Part shown: positions 43,501 through 53,138 of the stretch, one piece after another
Layout of the letters: every line of letters starts with the position of its first letter
Position numbering within the stretch: position 1 is the stretch's first letter
Assembly (NCBI RefSeq): GCF_035942955.1
Contig: NZ_DASZCQ010000030.1
Span: 1 to 64,000 of the forward strand
Direction: 5' to 3'
DNA: 64,000 bases
Source: DASYTH01 sp035942955
GTDB lineage: Bacteria; Actinomycetota; Actinomycetes; Mycobacteriales; Pseudonocardiaceae
Notes under the pieces: generated by a model
The model's database searches: none
The model's input: the letters and a program-made list of their open reading frames with translations, nothing else
Told to the model about the DNA's origin: nothing
Position numbers and translations under genes: made by a program

Positions 43501-44891
43501 CCAACGGCGAGTTGTTGCACCTGTTCACCGCCCTGGCGACGCTGCTCGTCACGGTGCACCTGGTCGGCGCTCTTTCGGTGCGGCTGCGCCAACCCAGGGT
43601 CGCAGGCGAGCTCGTCGGCGGGTTGCTGCTCGGTCCGACCGTGCTCGGCGCCGTGGCGCCCCGGCTGCAGGAGACGCTGTTTCCCGGCAGCGGGCCGGTG
43701 GGCGACACGTTGAGCGCCGTGCAGGGCATCGGTCTGCTGATGTTGATGTTCTTCGCCGGCGCCGAGGTCCGCCGGCTGCTTCCGCGCGACGACCGGCGGG
43801 TCGTCACCTGGATCGTGCTGGCCGGCCTGCTGATCCCGTTCGCCGTCGGCCTGCTCGTGGTTCGCCTGCTCGGCGCGGGGGCGCTCCTCGGTCCGGCCGA
43901 CAGCGTGCCCGCCCTGACGCTCGTCACCGCCAGCGCCATCGCGGTCACCAGCATTCCGGTGATCTCACGGATCATGATCGACCTCGGCATCATCCATACC
44001 TCGTTCGCCGCGATCGTGCTGTCCACGGCGGTGGCCGAGGACGTCGTGCTCTACGTGGTGATCGCCGTCGCGCTCGGCCTGGCCCAGGTGCCGGGGCACG
44101 CCGCGACCGGGCTGCCCGACCTGCTCGGCGTCACCTCGACGGGGTGGCTGTCGGCCTACTACGTGCTCACGACGCTCACCCTCTTCGCGGTCGTGCTGGC
44201 GGTCGCTCCCACCGTGGGCCGCCGGTTCGCGCGCCGGCTGCTGCCGAAGGTCGGCACGCCCATCGGCTCCACCATCACCTGCGTGCTGCTGACACTGGGC
44301 TGCGGCGCCGGCGCGGCCGTCCTCGGCGTGCAGCCCATGTTCGGCGCGTTCCTCGCCGGGGTGCTGCTCGCCCACGTCGACACCGAGTCCGGCGTTTCCC
44401 TCACCGACGGTTGCCGGTCGTTCTCCTTCGCGTTCTTCCTGCCGGTCTACTTCGGCGCCGTCGGGCTCGGCCTGGATCTGTCCCGCAACCTGCTGCTCGG
44501 GTTCACCTGCGCATTGCTCGCGATCGCCTGCCTGGTGAAGGTGAGCAGCGTCTATCTGGGCGCCCGCCTCGGTGGTGAGCGCGGTGGCCCGGCCCTCAAC
44601 CTGGCGATCGCACTCAACGCGCGGGGCGGGCCCGGTATCGCCCTTGCCGGCCTGGCCCTGTCCAGCGGAATCGTGAACGAGCAGCTGTACACCTCCATGA
44701 TCATGCTCGCCGTGTGCACCTCGCTCATGGCCGGCGCCTGGCTGCGCATGGTCGTGGATCGCGGCCACCCGCTGCGCCGAGCCGCCGAGCCCCACGAGCC
44801 GACCGCGCGCCGGCCGACCTGGCTGCGGGTCGGCCGGGTCGTCCGGTTACCCGGCATCCGCCGCGCCCGGCAACGCGGTGAGGCGGCATGA
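43497..44891 (+). CDS. CPA2-type cation/proton antiporter
   Basis: A 464-residue protein with about twelve helices and the antiporter core: VAGELVGGLLLGPTVLG at TM2-3, TSIPVISRIMIDLGI and AEDVVLYVV with the acidic pair, and GAFLAGVLLAH. It belongs to the Kef/Na+/H+ exchanger family. The recalled S. cattleya fluorometabolite cluster also has a sodium/proton antiporter gene (flH). GTG 43497 overlaps the MFS stop, so both are co-translated. It may handle fluoride, ions or acid stress. Confidence 0.88.
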   Translation: MTNGELLHLFTALATLLVTVHLVGALSVRLRQPRVAGELVGGLLLGPTVLGAVAPRLQETLFPGSGPVGDTLSAVQGIGLLMLMFFAGAEVRRLLPRDDRRVVTWIVLAGLLIPFAVGLLVVRLLGAGALLGPADSVPALTLVTASAIAVTSIPVISRIMIDLGIIHTSFAAIVLSTAVAEDVVLYVVIAVALGLAQVPGHAATGLPDLLGVTSTGWLSAYYVLTTLTLFAVVLAVAPTVGRRFARRLLPKVGTPIGSTITCVLLTLGCGAGAAVLGVQPMFGAFLAGVLLAHVDTESGVSLTDGCRSFSFAFFLPVYFGAVGLGLDLSRNLLLGFTCALLAIACLVKVSSVYLGARLGGERGGPALNLAIALNARGGPGIALAGLALSSGIVNEQLYTSMIMLAVCTSLMAGAWLRMVVDRGHPLRRAAEPHEPTARRPTWLRVGRVVRLPGIRRARQRGEAA

Positions 44892-44897
44892 GAGGGG

Positions 44898-45240
44898 CTA
44901 TCGCCGAGCCGGGGCGTGGGTTTGGTACATCCGGATGGCGACGACGATTCCGGAGGCTGCGGTGATCGCGGCGACGACCCACCCGGCGGCGCGCAGGCCC
45001 CACAGGTCGCCGACGACGCCGGAGACCTCGGTCTGACCACCGCCTCGGCGCACCTGCAGACCCACAAGCGGGCCAACCTGGGCGCCGAGACCGAGCATCG
45101 AATCATTCACCGGCGACAACGCCACGATCGCCGCCGCCGCCAGCTGGCGGCCGCTCGCCCCGACCCAGGACGACCTCGCCCGGACCGGCCTGCGCAAGTT
45201 CAGGGCGACGCTGGGCGCCGCCGGCCAAACGATCCGAGTC
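44898..45240 (-). pseudogene. Possible remnant of a membrane transporter (MFS C-terminal end)
   Basis: The minus strand reads hydrophobic sequence ending GLRAAGWVVAAITAASGIVV and a short basic tail, after MLGLGAQVGPLVG. It looks like the last helix of an MFS protein, but no start or core domain is present. Weak evidence. Confidence 0.35.
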
Positions 45241-45262
45241 CCGCGAACCGGGTAGCCCGCGT

Positions 45263-46330
45263 TCAGCAGGCGGGGTTGGTGTGGGTGGCCAGGGCCAGGC
45301 GCCAGGGCAGTTGGGAGTACTCGCCGCCGGCGGCGGGGTCCAGCCCTTGGTAGAGGAGTTGGATGTGGCAGGGGTCGATGGTCATGGTCTGGTCGATTCC
45401 GGTGCGGATCAGCTCGCCGTGGCTGATGTCCTGGGTCCAGGCGCCGTCGGGGAAGGTGACGTTGTTGCTGCGGGCGAAGGGGTTGGCCTCGGTGTCGGCC
45501 AATGGCCGCCACTGGCCGGTGAGGCCCTGCGCAGTGAAGGAGCGGTACCACCGCCGGCCGTCGCTGCCGATGGCCTCCATGATCAGCAGGTAGGTGTTGG
45601 TGCCGGCGATGCGGTAGACGGCCTCGCCCTCGAACAGGTCGAACCGGTCGTCCTGCAGCACGATCTGGGTGTTGTGGAAGCCGTTGGGGAAGGCCGCCAC
45701 GGTGGTTTCGGCCCGGTAGAGGTGGCCGTTGTCGTCGGCGGAGAACAGGTAGCAGCGGCGGTCGTCGCAGACGACCCAGAAGTCCAGCCAGAAGCCGTTG
45801 CCGATGTTGTCCTCGATGATCTTCGGCATCCGGTCCATGAAGTTGCGGGGGGCCGACCAGCTCCGCGGGTTGGTGGGGTCGGTGGTGGTGGAGAACGAGG
45901 GCAGACCGGTCTGGTAGACCAGGTACCACTCGTCGCGCGGGGCGAAGTAGAACGCGTGCGGCGCGGCGCGATAGCCCGGGCCGATGGCGGAGACGGTCTC
46001 CAGGTGGGCCTGCGGGGCGGCGGCGGCCGCCGACCAGTCGGTGAAGCTGGTGTAGGCCAGGCTCCAGTCCCCCGAGGTGTCGGCCGTGGTCATGAACACC
46101 AGCCACCGGTCGTGGTACCGGACCACGCTGGGATCCTTGACCGAGACGATGTCGTGGCCGGCGTCCGGCTTGGGCGCGATCAGCGGGCCGGTGGACGACC
46201 ACTGGAAGCTGCCCGGCAAGTGGTGGCCGGGGGATGACTCGGCGGGTGTGGTGAACAGCGTCAGCACCAGCCCGAGGAGGACGGCCACGGCCAACAGCTT
46301 GGGACGGAGGCGATGTGCGGTGGGGAACAT
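45263..46330 (-). CDS. Secreted GH62 alpha-L-arabinofuranosidase
   Basis: A 355-residue secreted protein with a signal peptide (LLAVAVLLGLVLTLFTTPAE). The five-bladed propeller reads FQWSSTGPLIAPKPDAGHD, VKDPSVVRYHDRWLVF and YLVYQTGLPSFSTTTD, and ends with DPCHIQLLYQGLDP, all typical of GH62. It removes arabinose from arabinoxylan. AAGGGAG precedes the ATG at 46330. No CBM is attached, unlike many GH62 proteins. Confidence 0.93.
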   Translation of the reverse strand: MFPTAHRLRPKLLAVAVLLGLVLTLFTTPAESSPGHHLPGSFQWSSTGPLIAPKPDAGHDIVSVKDPSVVRYHDRWLVFMTTADTSGDWSLAYTSFTDWSAAAAAPQAHLETVSAIGPGYRAAPHAFYFAPRDEWYLVYQTGLPSFSTTTDPTNPRSWSAPRNFMDRMPKIIEDNIGNGFWLDFWVVCDDRRCYLFSADDNGHLYRAETTVAAFPNGFHNTQIVLQDDRFDLFEGEAVYRIAGTNTYLLIMEAIGSDGRRWYRSFTAQGLTGQWRPLADTEANPFARSNNVTFPDGAWTQDISHGELIRTGIDQTMTIDPCHIQLLYQGLDPAAGGEYSQLPWRLALATHTNPAC

Positions 46331-46517
46331 GAAGTGTGTACTCCCTTGACGACTCGGCACGGCTGAAGGACAAGAGGACCGTGACGGCAGAACCTGCCGG
46401 CAGATCCGCACGGTCTTCGGGGCAGACCACCGCGGCGGTACCATTCGGCCAGAGTCTGCATACGGCGACCGGACATCAAGTCACCCACATCCGTTACCTG
46501 CCAACGATAAGCACCGG

Positions 46518-46639
46518 AAACGTGAGCCGCAGGTCGCCGACCGGCCGGTAGGCCAACGGGCCGGCCGGATTCCCGAGCATCGGTTGGCCAGGTTCCGCGC
46601 CTGCGCCCACTGGTCGGCGAACACCAGCCGCCGCAGCTC
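46518..46639 (-). pseudogene. GH95-like alpha-L-fucosidase fragment
   Basis: Two adjacent frames give contiguous family sequence: ELRRLVFADQWAQARNLANR (46580-46639) and then PMLGNPAGPLAYRPVGDLRL (46518-46580). That matches the N-terminal region of GH95 enzymes with one frameshift. The rest of the gene is missing. Confidence 0.6.
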
Positions 46640-46745
46640 CGGCGGGGATCCCGCGCCCCGCGGGTTGCTGTCGTCGTGCGGGCCACCTGCCTGCGCCATA
46701 CTTGATCACTTGTCGTCGCGTCAAGATCCGACATCTTGATCCCGA

Positions 46746-48014
46746 TCAGGCGGTGGCGCAGGCCGCGCCGTTGAGGGTGAACGAGGAGGGCTCGGCGGTG
46801 TTGCCGGTGTGGGTGGCCTGGAAGCCGATGCTGACCGACGCGTTGGGGGCGATGTCGGCGTTGTAGGACACGTTTCTGGCCGTCACCTGCCCGGAAGTCG
46901 GGGCGTAGCCGGCGTTCCAGCCGGAGGTGATGGTCTGGCCGCCGGGCAGGGTGAAGACCAGCGACCAGCCACTGATCGCGGTGGTTCCGGTGTTGGTGAT
47001 GGTGATGTTCGAGGTCAGGCCGGTGTTCCAGGCGTCGACGGTGTCGGTGACCCGGCAGGTGCCGTTCCCCGGCGGTGGTGGCGGCGGGGTGGTGTCGAAC
47101 TGCGTGAAGAACCGCCAGGTTTCTGCCGGGACCCAGGTCCGGGAGCCGTTGATACCGGGCACCCCGTCCGCCGGAGCGGGGTTGTGATCTTCATCGAACG
47201 CCGCCCACACCACCGGAAAACCGGCTCGGCAGGAGTAGGCCGTCACGATGTGCGTCAGGCTGCCCGGGCTCGGCTCGCGCGGGCTCTGGGCGGTGCAGCC
47301 GTTGTTCCTGACGAACGTGTCGCGCAGCGACCGTCCCAAGGAGATATTGAGCACCGAGTCCCTGATGCCGTGCACCCCGAGGTAGGGGACGGGCGTGGTG
47401 CCGCCGCTGCACCCGCTGAGCTGTGCGCCGGACAGGACCGCGACCGCACGGAAAACGGTCGGCCGGGCACACGCGAGGGCGTAGGACATGGCGCCGCCGA
47501 AGCTCCAACCCGTGGCGAAACGCTGGGTCGTGTCGACACAGAGATCCGTCTCGATCCGCCTGAGCATGTCGTCGACGAAGGTGACGTCCTCCCCGCCGGT
47601 GTTGGCCCAGCCGTTGTTGAGACCCTGGGGCGCCACGAAAATGGTGCTGTTGTTGGACAGTCGCAGCAGTCCGTAATAGGCCCACACATCCCGCAGCACG
47701 GTCTGGCCCGTGGCGACATCGACCGCGGTGCCGTTCAACCAGTGAAACCCGAAGATCAACCGGTACGGGCGGTTGTTGTCGTAGTTGTCGGGAATCCTCA
47801 GGATGAAGGTCCGATTCCGGCCGCTGCTCTGAATCGTGTGCGTACCGCTGGTCAGTGTCGGGCTCCTGCCGCATCCGGGAGTCGCCGCGGCGGCACGGGC
47901 ATCCGGGGTTCCCAGGGTTGTGCCGACGCCACTGCCGCTGGCCGGGCCAGCCGTGGACAGGACAAGCAGGGCCGCGACCGCGACCGGCACGAAGAACGAT
48001 TTATGCCTCAGCAT
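46746..48014 (-). CDS. Secreted CE1-type feruloyl/acetylxylan esterase with C-terminal CBM2
   Basis: A 422-residue exported protein. After a signal peptide (VAVAALLVLSTAGPASG) comes an alpha/beta-hydrolase domain with RLIFGFHWLNG, the nucleophile elbow GWSFGGAMS and the late FDEDHNPAPADG His region, then a Pro linker and a CBM2 (CRVTDTVDAWNTGLTSNI through AWNTGL...GFQATHTGNTAEPSS). It would release feruloyl or acetyl groups from plant cell wall. ATG 48014 overlaps the GH43 stop (TGATG), so it is translated with GH43. Confidence 0.9.
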   Translation of the reverse strand: MLRHKSFFVPVAVAALLVLSTAGPASGSGVGTTLGTPDARAAAATPGCGRSPTLTSGTHTIQSSGRNRTFILRIPDNYDNNRPYRLIFGFHWLNGTAVDVATGQTVLRDVWAYYGLLRLSNNSTIFVAPQGLNNGWANTGGEDVTFVDDMLRRIETDLCVDTTQRFATGWSFGGAMSYALACARPTVFRAVAVLSGAQLSGCSGGTTPVPYLGVHGIRDSVLNISLGRSLRDTFVRNNGCTAQSPREPSPGSLTHIVTAYSCRAGFPVVWAAFDEDHNPAPADGVPGINGSRTWVPAETWRFFTQFDTTPPPPPPGNGTCRVTDTVDAWNTGLTSNITITNTGTTAISGWSLVFTLPGGQTITSGWNAGYAPTSGQVTARNVSYNADIAPNASVSIGFQATHTGNTAEPSSFTLNGAACATA

Positions 48015-49396
48015 CACGCAACTCCCGAGAATTGCCACCAGTTGACATTGAGTAGGAAGCCGGTTCCGCCGGCGAACCTGAGGTACAGGTCGTGTGTTCC
48101 CGTTGGCCGGTTCACCGAGCACGAGACCGTCGTCCAGGTCTGCCAACCACCGGTACCCGGGACGGCGCACGTTCCCACCAGCGGGCCGTTGACGTTGTCC
48201 AGCCGAACCTCGATCCTTCCGCCACTGGTTGCCGAGGCCACCCGTGCGGTGAAGGACGCCGCGCCGGCGCCGAACGCGGCCCCCTTGACCTTGATCCAGT
48301 CCCCGTTCTCGATCCATCCGACGTTCATGCCGCCTTCGCTGGAACGTTCCGTCTCGACGCCGGACGCCCAGGCGATCGTTTCGGCCTCCTGGCGCACGTA
48401 CGGGTTCAGGGTGCCCACCTGGGGCGGACCGGCCGTGGTCATGTTGATCGTCGGGAACGTGCCGTTGGCGTTGTAGGTGAACCGCTCCACGGCGACCGAG
48501 CGGGTGAAGCCGCCGCCGCCCGGCAACGCGCCATTGTGGTAGAAGAAGTAGGAACCGCCGTTGAAGTCGATCACGCCCGGGTGGTTGGTGAAGCTGCTGC
48601 CTTGCGTTGGCATGATCGTGCCCCGGAAGGTCCATGGTCCGGTCGGGCCGGGGGCCGTCGAATAGGCGATGAACTCCGAGCAACACCTCGCCGCGAACAC
48701 CAGGTAGTACAACCCGTTGCGCTTGTAGACCCAGGGCCCCTCCTCGTAGAGGGTCGGACGGTTCGGATCCCCGGTGCGGGTGCCGAACCCCGCGGTGGTG
48801 AGGGGGATCTGGGTCGGGCCGCCGGAGAAGGAGATCATGTCGGGGTTCAACCGCACGAACCACAGGTTCGGATTGCCCCAGTACAGATAGGCCTGCCCGT
48901 TGTCGTCGATGAAGACCGCGGGGTCGATCTCACCGTTTGCCACCAACGGACGGCCGAGTGCGTCGCGGAAGGGCCCGGTGGGACTGCTCGACACCGCGAC
49001 CCCGATGGCCATCGCGCCGGTCGACCGCTGCCGCACCGGAACGTACCAGTAGAACTGGCCGTTCCTGGCGACGACGTGGCCCGCCCACGCGTTGGCGTCC
49101 GCCCACGCGAAGCTGGCCAGGTTCAGCGGGGAGCCATCGTCGGTCCAGTTCACCATGTCGGCGGACGACCACACCCGCCACTCCCGCATGGTGAAGAACG
49201 TCGAGCCGTCTTCGTCATGTCCCGTATAGAGATACACCCGACCGTTGACCACCAGCGGCGCCGGATCGGCGGTATAGATGGTTTGAATGATCGGGTTGTC
49301 CGCCTTGGCTACGGCCGGAAACAGTGCCAGCACAAGCAGACCAACGGCCAGAAGTGGGAACCTCACGAGGGCGAACAATCGTCGACCGATGATCAT
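48014..49396 (-). CDS. Secreted GH43 arabinofuranosidase/xylosidase with C-terminal CBM6
   Basis: A 460-residue exported protein. The signal peptide is followed by the propeller start NPIIQTIYTADPAPLVV with the catalytic Asp, later EIDPAVFIDDNGQAYLYWG and the Glu in TLYEEGPWVYKRNGLYYL. The C-terminal CBM6 (QEAETIAWASGVETE to GFLLNVNWWQFSG) binds xylan. GGAAGGA lies seven bases before ATG 49396. A CebR-type operator sits 300 bases upstream. Confidence 0.92.
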   Translation of the reverse strand: MIIGRRLFALVRFPLLAVGLLVLALFPAVAKADNPIIQTIYTADPAPLVVNGRVYLYTGHDEDGSTFFTMREWRVWSSADMVNWTDDGSPLNLASFAWADANAWAGHVVARNGQFYWYVPVRQRSTGAMAIGVAVSSSPTGPFRDALGRPLVANGEIDPAVFIDDNGQAYLYWGNPNLWFVRLNPDMISFSGGPTQIPLTTAGFGTRTGDPNRPTLYEEGPWVYKRNGLYYLVFAARCCSEFIAYSTAPGPTGPWTFRGTIMPTQGSSFTNHPGVIDFNGGSYFFYHNGALPGGGGFTRSVAVERFTYNANGTFPTINMTTAGPPQVGTLNPYVRQEAETIAWASGVETERSSEGGMNVGWIENGDWIKVKGAAFGAGAASFTARVASATSGGRIEVRLDNVNGPLVGTCAVPGTGGWQTWTTVSCSVNRPTGTHDLYLRFAGGTGFLLNVNWWQFSGVA

Positions 49397-49413
49397 CGTG
49401 TTGTCCTTCCGGT

Positions 49414-49665
49414 TCAGGCGCGGACCCACGTCTGGTTGGATGGCTGTGGCAGGCCCCAGATGATCACGGTTGATCCGTTCGCCGTTCCCGCCTGATTGAC
49501 GTCCAGGCACAGTCCTGAACCGGCGTTGCGGATCGACCCGTTGGAGTTGGCGGTCCACCTCTGGTTGTTCCGGCCGTTGCACGGCCAGGTCACCACGCGG
49601 GTGCTGCTGCTGCGACGGAAGTTGAGGACCGACGCCCAGACCCCCCGCACGTGACGACCAGACAC
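49414..49665 (-). pseudogene. CBM13/ricin-B-like domain remnant
   Basis: The frame reads VVTWPCNGRNNQRWTANSNG and GLCLDVNQAGTANGSTVIIW, ending at NQTWVRA and a stop. It is the last repeat of a ricin-type lectin domain without the enzyme it belonged to. No good start codon or signal peptide. Confidence 0.6.
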
Positions 49666-49695
49666 CGCAAACCCCCGACGTCGAAGCCACCCTTC

Positions 49696-49709
49696 TGGGA
49701 GCGCTCCCA
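49696..49709. promoter_or_regulatory. CebR-type operator
   Basis: TGGGAGCGCTCCCA is a perfect 14-base palindrome identical to the known CebR box, bound by the LacI-family cellobiose-responsive repressor of actinomycetes. It lies upstream of GH43-CE1 and suggests de-repression by cello-oligosaccharides. Confidence 0.85.
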
Positions 49710-50138
49710 GAGTGGTTCGATATTCCGAACACCGTTTGGCAGATCGGACGTCCCCTCACGGTAGCCACGCGAGTTGTCACGGTCAACACCCGCGAAGGAG
49801 GTCCGCGATCTCGCTCCGCGCTCCAGATTCGACGGCTGTTCCCGAAAGACCTTTCGACCTCCGGCGATATGCCGATCACAAAGCCCCGAAAGCGTTTTCG
49901 GGGCTTCCCTGCGCCGAAAGGTTTCTTGGATCCGTCGCGACCGGCGTATGTCCGGAAATGATCTTGGCGTCACCGGCGGAGCCAACGGGCGCTTCTGCGT
50001 ACGTTCAACCGCCGGCGCGCACCAGCCGCACCGTGCGAGTCTGTCCATTGTGGACCCACAGGCATTCGCATGGCGGCTGTGTGGGTAGTCCACCGGCGGC
50101 GCTACCGAGCGGTCGGCCGTACTCTAGCGGCACCCTCC
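49710..50138. other. Intergenic region without recognisable genes
   Basis: About 430 bases. No frame has family features. A short inverted stretch of the type CCCCGAAAGCGTTTTCGGGG lies at 49884-49903 and could be a terminator-like hairpin. Confidence 0.45.
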
Positions 50139-50520
50139 TCACGTCGCGATGCCCGTCAGGCGAGAACGTTGGACTGGTCGTTGGCGCTGGCGGTCCAGGT
50201 GTCGGCGCGGTGACGCAGTCCTGCGGCGCGTCGACGTACTCGGCGAAGCGGAGTGTGCCCACAGCGCGGAACCGGCTGCTGATGTCGTCGGCCAGGTCGG
50301 TGAAACCGCTGCGGCGCAACCAATCCTCGAGAGCACGGTGGCCGGGCCGGGGTGTCGATCGTGGCGCCGGGCCTGCTTGGGCTTCGCGAGCAGCTCGTCG
50401 AACTCCGCAAGCGTGGCCGGCGGAGCCGTCATCCCGATCCGCTCGGCGAGCGTCTTGTTGTAGAGCACACCGGTCACACCGAAGTTCAGGCCCATCGCGG
50501 ACAGCGAGCCCGGCCCCCTG
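50139..50520 (-). pseudogene. Sugar ABC solute-binding protein remnant
   Basis: One frame reads GLNFGVTGVLYNKTLAERIG and TLAEFDELLAKPKQA, a motif of family 1 binding proteins; later pieces (RFAEYVDAPQDCVTAP, and SANDQSNVLA in another frame) belong to the same family. At least two frameshifts and missing ends show decay. Confidence 0.6.
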
Positions 50521-50534
50521 GGATGAAGGGTCCC

Positions 50535-51896
50535 TCATCGCACCGGTGCGGGGCGGTCGCCGAGGAACTCCGGTGGGTGGAACCTGATGAACGCGGCCGG
50601 GCCGAGGCCGAGCGAATCGGCGAGGGCTTGCATCCGGTGCGGGTCGGCCAGTCCGTCCCAGCGCCCGGTGTCGATGCGCCTGTCCATGGTGACCACCGCC
50701 GCGACCAGCTCGGCGGTCGTGAAGGCGCAGTGTCCCGCGTGGTCGGCGTACGCCTGCCGCAGCAGCGCGCCGGAACCGCTGGCGTGAACGTCGTCGGCGT
50801 ATTCCTCCTCGTGCTGCACCGGGACAAGGCCGTCGTCGGTGGTGTGCAGGGTGAGGACCGGCATGTCCAACCGTCCGGTCAGGGTGGAGGTGTCGAGCAT
50901 CCAGCGGTAGGCCGCGGGGTCGGCCGTCACGTCCGCCGTATGCGTGAGCAGGTTCAGGTCCGCGTGCAGATCGGCACCTGCCCGGTGGTACAGCTGCGCC
51001 ACCTGGGCAAGGAGCCCCGACTCGGCCAGTTGCCGCCGGTAGTTCACGCCCGTGTTCCAGGTGGGGTTGCCGCCGGCGCTCTGCTCCATGTCGAAGCGGC
51101 CGAGCACGATGAACGGCAGGATCGCGCGCAAGTTCTGATACCGGCCTACCTGCTGCGCCTCGATGTCGCCGGGTGCCGGCTTCGGCTGCCCCGCGACCCA
51201 CGCCGGCTCCTGGAACAAGGCCGTGATCAACGCGATCCGAGCACGGCCTTCCGGGCTGGCCTGCGCCTGATCGAGCGCGGCCACCATCCGACCCGCGGTA
51301 GCGAAGGCCTCGGCGGGGTCGGCGAAGTGGACCAGTTTCACCTGCTGCCCGGCCAGGAGCAGTTGCGCGAGCGCGTGCGACCCGTCCAGCTGGTAGTTGT
51401 GCAGGTCGATCCCGCCGCCCATCAGGCCGCAGGTGGCGACCGCGCCATCGAGCCGCCGGCCGCCGCGTTCGGCGAGCTGCCCGGTGATCATGCCGCCGAA
51501 CGACGTGCCGAGCGCGACGGCGCGGCGGGGCCGGCCGATCAACGCGGTGACCGCTTGCAGGGTGTCGAGCTGGTCGCGGGCCGCGGTGTCGGTGACCCAC
51601 CCCGGGCGGGAGTACGACGAGCCGGCCAGCGCGTAGCCGCGAGCCAGCAGGGCCTCGGCATTGGCCGGATCCGGGCTGTTGACCGGCGGGTTCGCCGGGC
51701 CGGGGTTGTAGCCATGGCTGTAGAGCAGCAGCGTGCCGTTCCAGTTCGCCGGCACGTCGGCGATCCAGGTCGCGCCGTTCGGCAGGACCCCGTCGTACCG
51801 GGTTGCCGGCGCGGCCTGCGCCGTGGTGGGCACCAGTCCCAGCACGGCCAGCCAGACGATCATGGTGGTGGCGAGCAGCCGTCGGGCGGTCCTCAT
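50535..51896 (-). CDS. Secreted alpha/beta hydrolase
   Basis: A 453-residue exported protein. Signal peptide (IVWLAVLGLVPTTAQAA), oxyanion strand TLLLYSHGYNPGP, nucleophile elbow ALGTSFGGMITG and the late VLTLHTTDDGLVPVQHE (Asp) and DHAGHCAFT (His) regions complete a catalytic triad. It may be a peptidase or esterase; I cannot name the substrate. GGGGGCGGAG precedes the ATG. Confidence 0.85.
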   Translation of the reverse strand: MRTARRLLATTMIVWLAVLGLVPTTAQAAPATRYDGVLPNGATWIADVPANWNGTLLLYSHGYNPGPANPPVNSPDPANAEALLARGYALAGSSYSRPGWVTDTAARDQLDTLQAVTALIGRPRRAVALGTSFGGMITGQLAERGGRRLDGAVATCGLMGGGIDLHNYQLDGSHALAQLLLAGQQVKLVHFADPAEAFATAGRMVAALDQAQASPEGRARIALITALFQEPAWVAGQPKPAPGDIEAQQVGRYQNLRAILPFIVLGRFDMEQSAGGNPTWNTGVNYRRQLAESGLLAQVAQLYHRAGADLHADLNLLTHTADVTADPAAYRWMLDTSTLTGRLDMPVLTLHTTDDGLVPVQHEEEYADDVHASGSGALLRQAYADHAGHCAFTTAELVAAVVTMDRRIDTGRWDGLADPHRMQALADSLGLGPAAFIRFHPPEFLGDRPAPVR

Positions 51897-52243
51897 GATG
51901 CTCCGCCCCCTTCGTAGCGGGAATGCGAGCCTTGACGTGAGCTGAGCGGATCACAGAGTACGCGCCAACACGATTAAGCATCATTCGCAACGAAGCGGAC
52001 CGCCATACGACGATCCGTCAGCACGGCGTTGACCCCGCCGATCGCCAGGCCGACCGCGAGCGTGGCGGGGACGGCCCACTGCCGGGAGGAAGATCGACTT
52101 GCGGTGGTCCTCGTGTAGGCGCACATCGGCGACCTGACCAGTCTGGTCGCCTGACCCAGCAACGAGTCTCTACCGAACCCGGGCGGTTCAAAGAGCACGT
52201 GGGGCGTGCTTCCGGACCAGCAGGCGGTAGGTGAACGCCAGCT
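51897..52243. other. Non-coding spacer after the hydrolase gene
   Basis: No supportable gene. The region is upstream of the hydrolase start and is degenerate toward 52.2 kb, where insertion-sequence fragments begin. Confidence 0.4.
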
Positions 52244-52309
52244 CCCGCCGTCGCGGCCGACCGGATCGTGCTTGCCGTAGCTCAGGTGCGCGTCCAGCTC
52301 ACCTGCAGC
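52244..52309 (-). mobile_element. Short IS256-type transposase fragment
   Basis: The minus strand reads AAGELDAHLSYGKHDPVGR, matching the N-terminal motif of IS256-family transposases (EGELDxHLGYxKHDPxGR). Only about 22 codons survive. Confidence 0.55.
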
Positions 52310-53047
52310 GAGGACTCTGAGGCAGGAGCCACGGCTCGGCAAGCCAGCCGCGGCCAACCGACCCGGATTGACCACCAGCCCGGTCGTCGGCCACGATCAA
52401 CACCCGGCCCGCGACCGGATACAACCCGGTCCCATGCTCATGGCAAACCGATGGTCCCATCAGGCTGGCAGGCGACCCGCCCGGATCGGGGCTGCTGGTC
52501 GAGAGATGATCTTTTTGTGCCACTGACGGTAGCAAGTCGTCAGGCTGCGTCACCTAATCAGGTGAATTTACTCGATCGTGCTACCTGGGCAAACACTGTG
52601 TCGGTGCTGGTGGTCGACGGCATAGAGGGCATTCAGCCGAGTTGAGGCGCGGAGTTCTCACGTGTTACACATACCACCGCATCGTCGAGAGGCGGTGCCA
52701 ATACTCCGATTCCACCACGGTAATCCTGTAGCGGATTGCTGACGCCTGTGAGAATGCTCAATGCCAGCTGTCACAATAGCAACAGTTGGTTCGATCCAAC
52801 CGGCACGATGACGATCGGATGATCCACGCGAAGACAGATAGCATCCGTACCAGAATTGGAATGATAAGGCGGCACGCTTATCGCTCAGCCTCCGTGCGGG
52901 CGCCATCCCGTAGGGGCGAAGGCCAGCAACCTTCATACCCACATGCGACGACAGCGATACCAGCGTTGCCTGCATAGGCTGCGCCGACCCACCCCGGTAC
53001 TCGGCCAGCAGAGACGTGACCGGCTCCGCACTCCTGCCGGTCCACCC

Positions 53048-53096
53048 GTTGTGGCCCCCGCTCGCACCGGTCACCCCGTCGGACGGGGGCCACAAC
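53048..53096 (+). promoter_or_regulatory. Conserved hairpin upstream of copy A
   Basis: GTTGTGGCCCCCG (53048-53060) pairs with CGGGGGCCACAAC (53084-53096), a perfect 13-base stem. The same element precedes copy B. It may be an attenuator, a protein-binding site or a terminator for the upstream side. Confidence 0.6.
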
Positions 53097-53138
53097 ACCT
53101 CCCGCTTGGCCTCAGCGAGCATGGAAGGCGAACAACAT

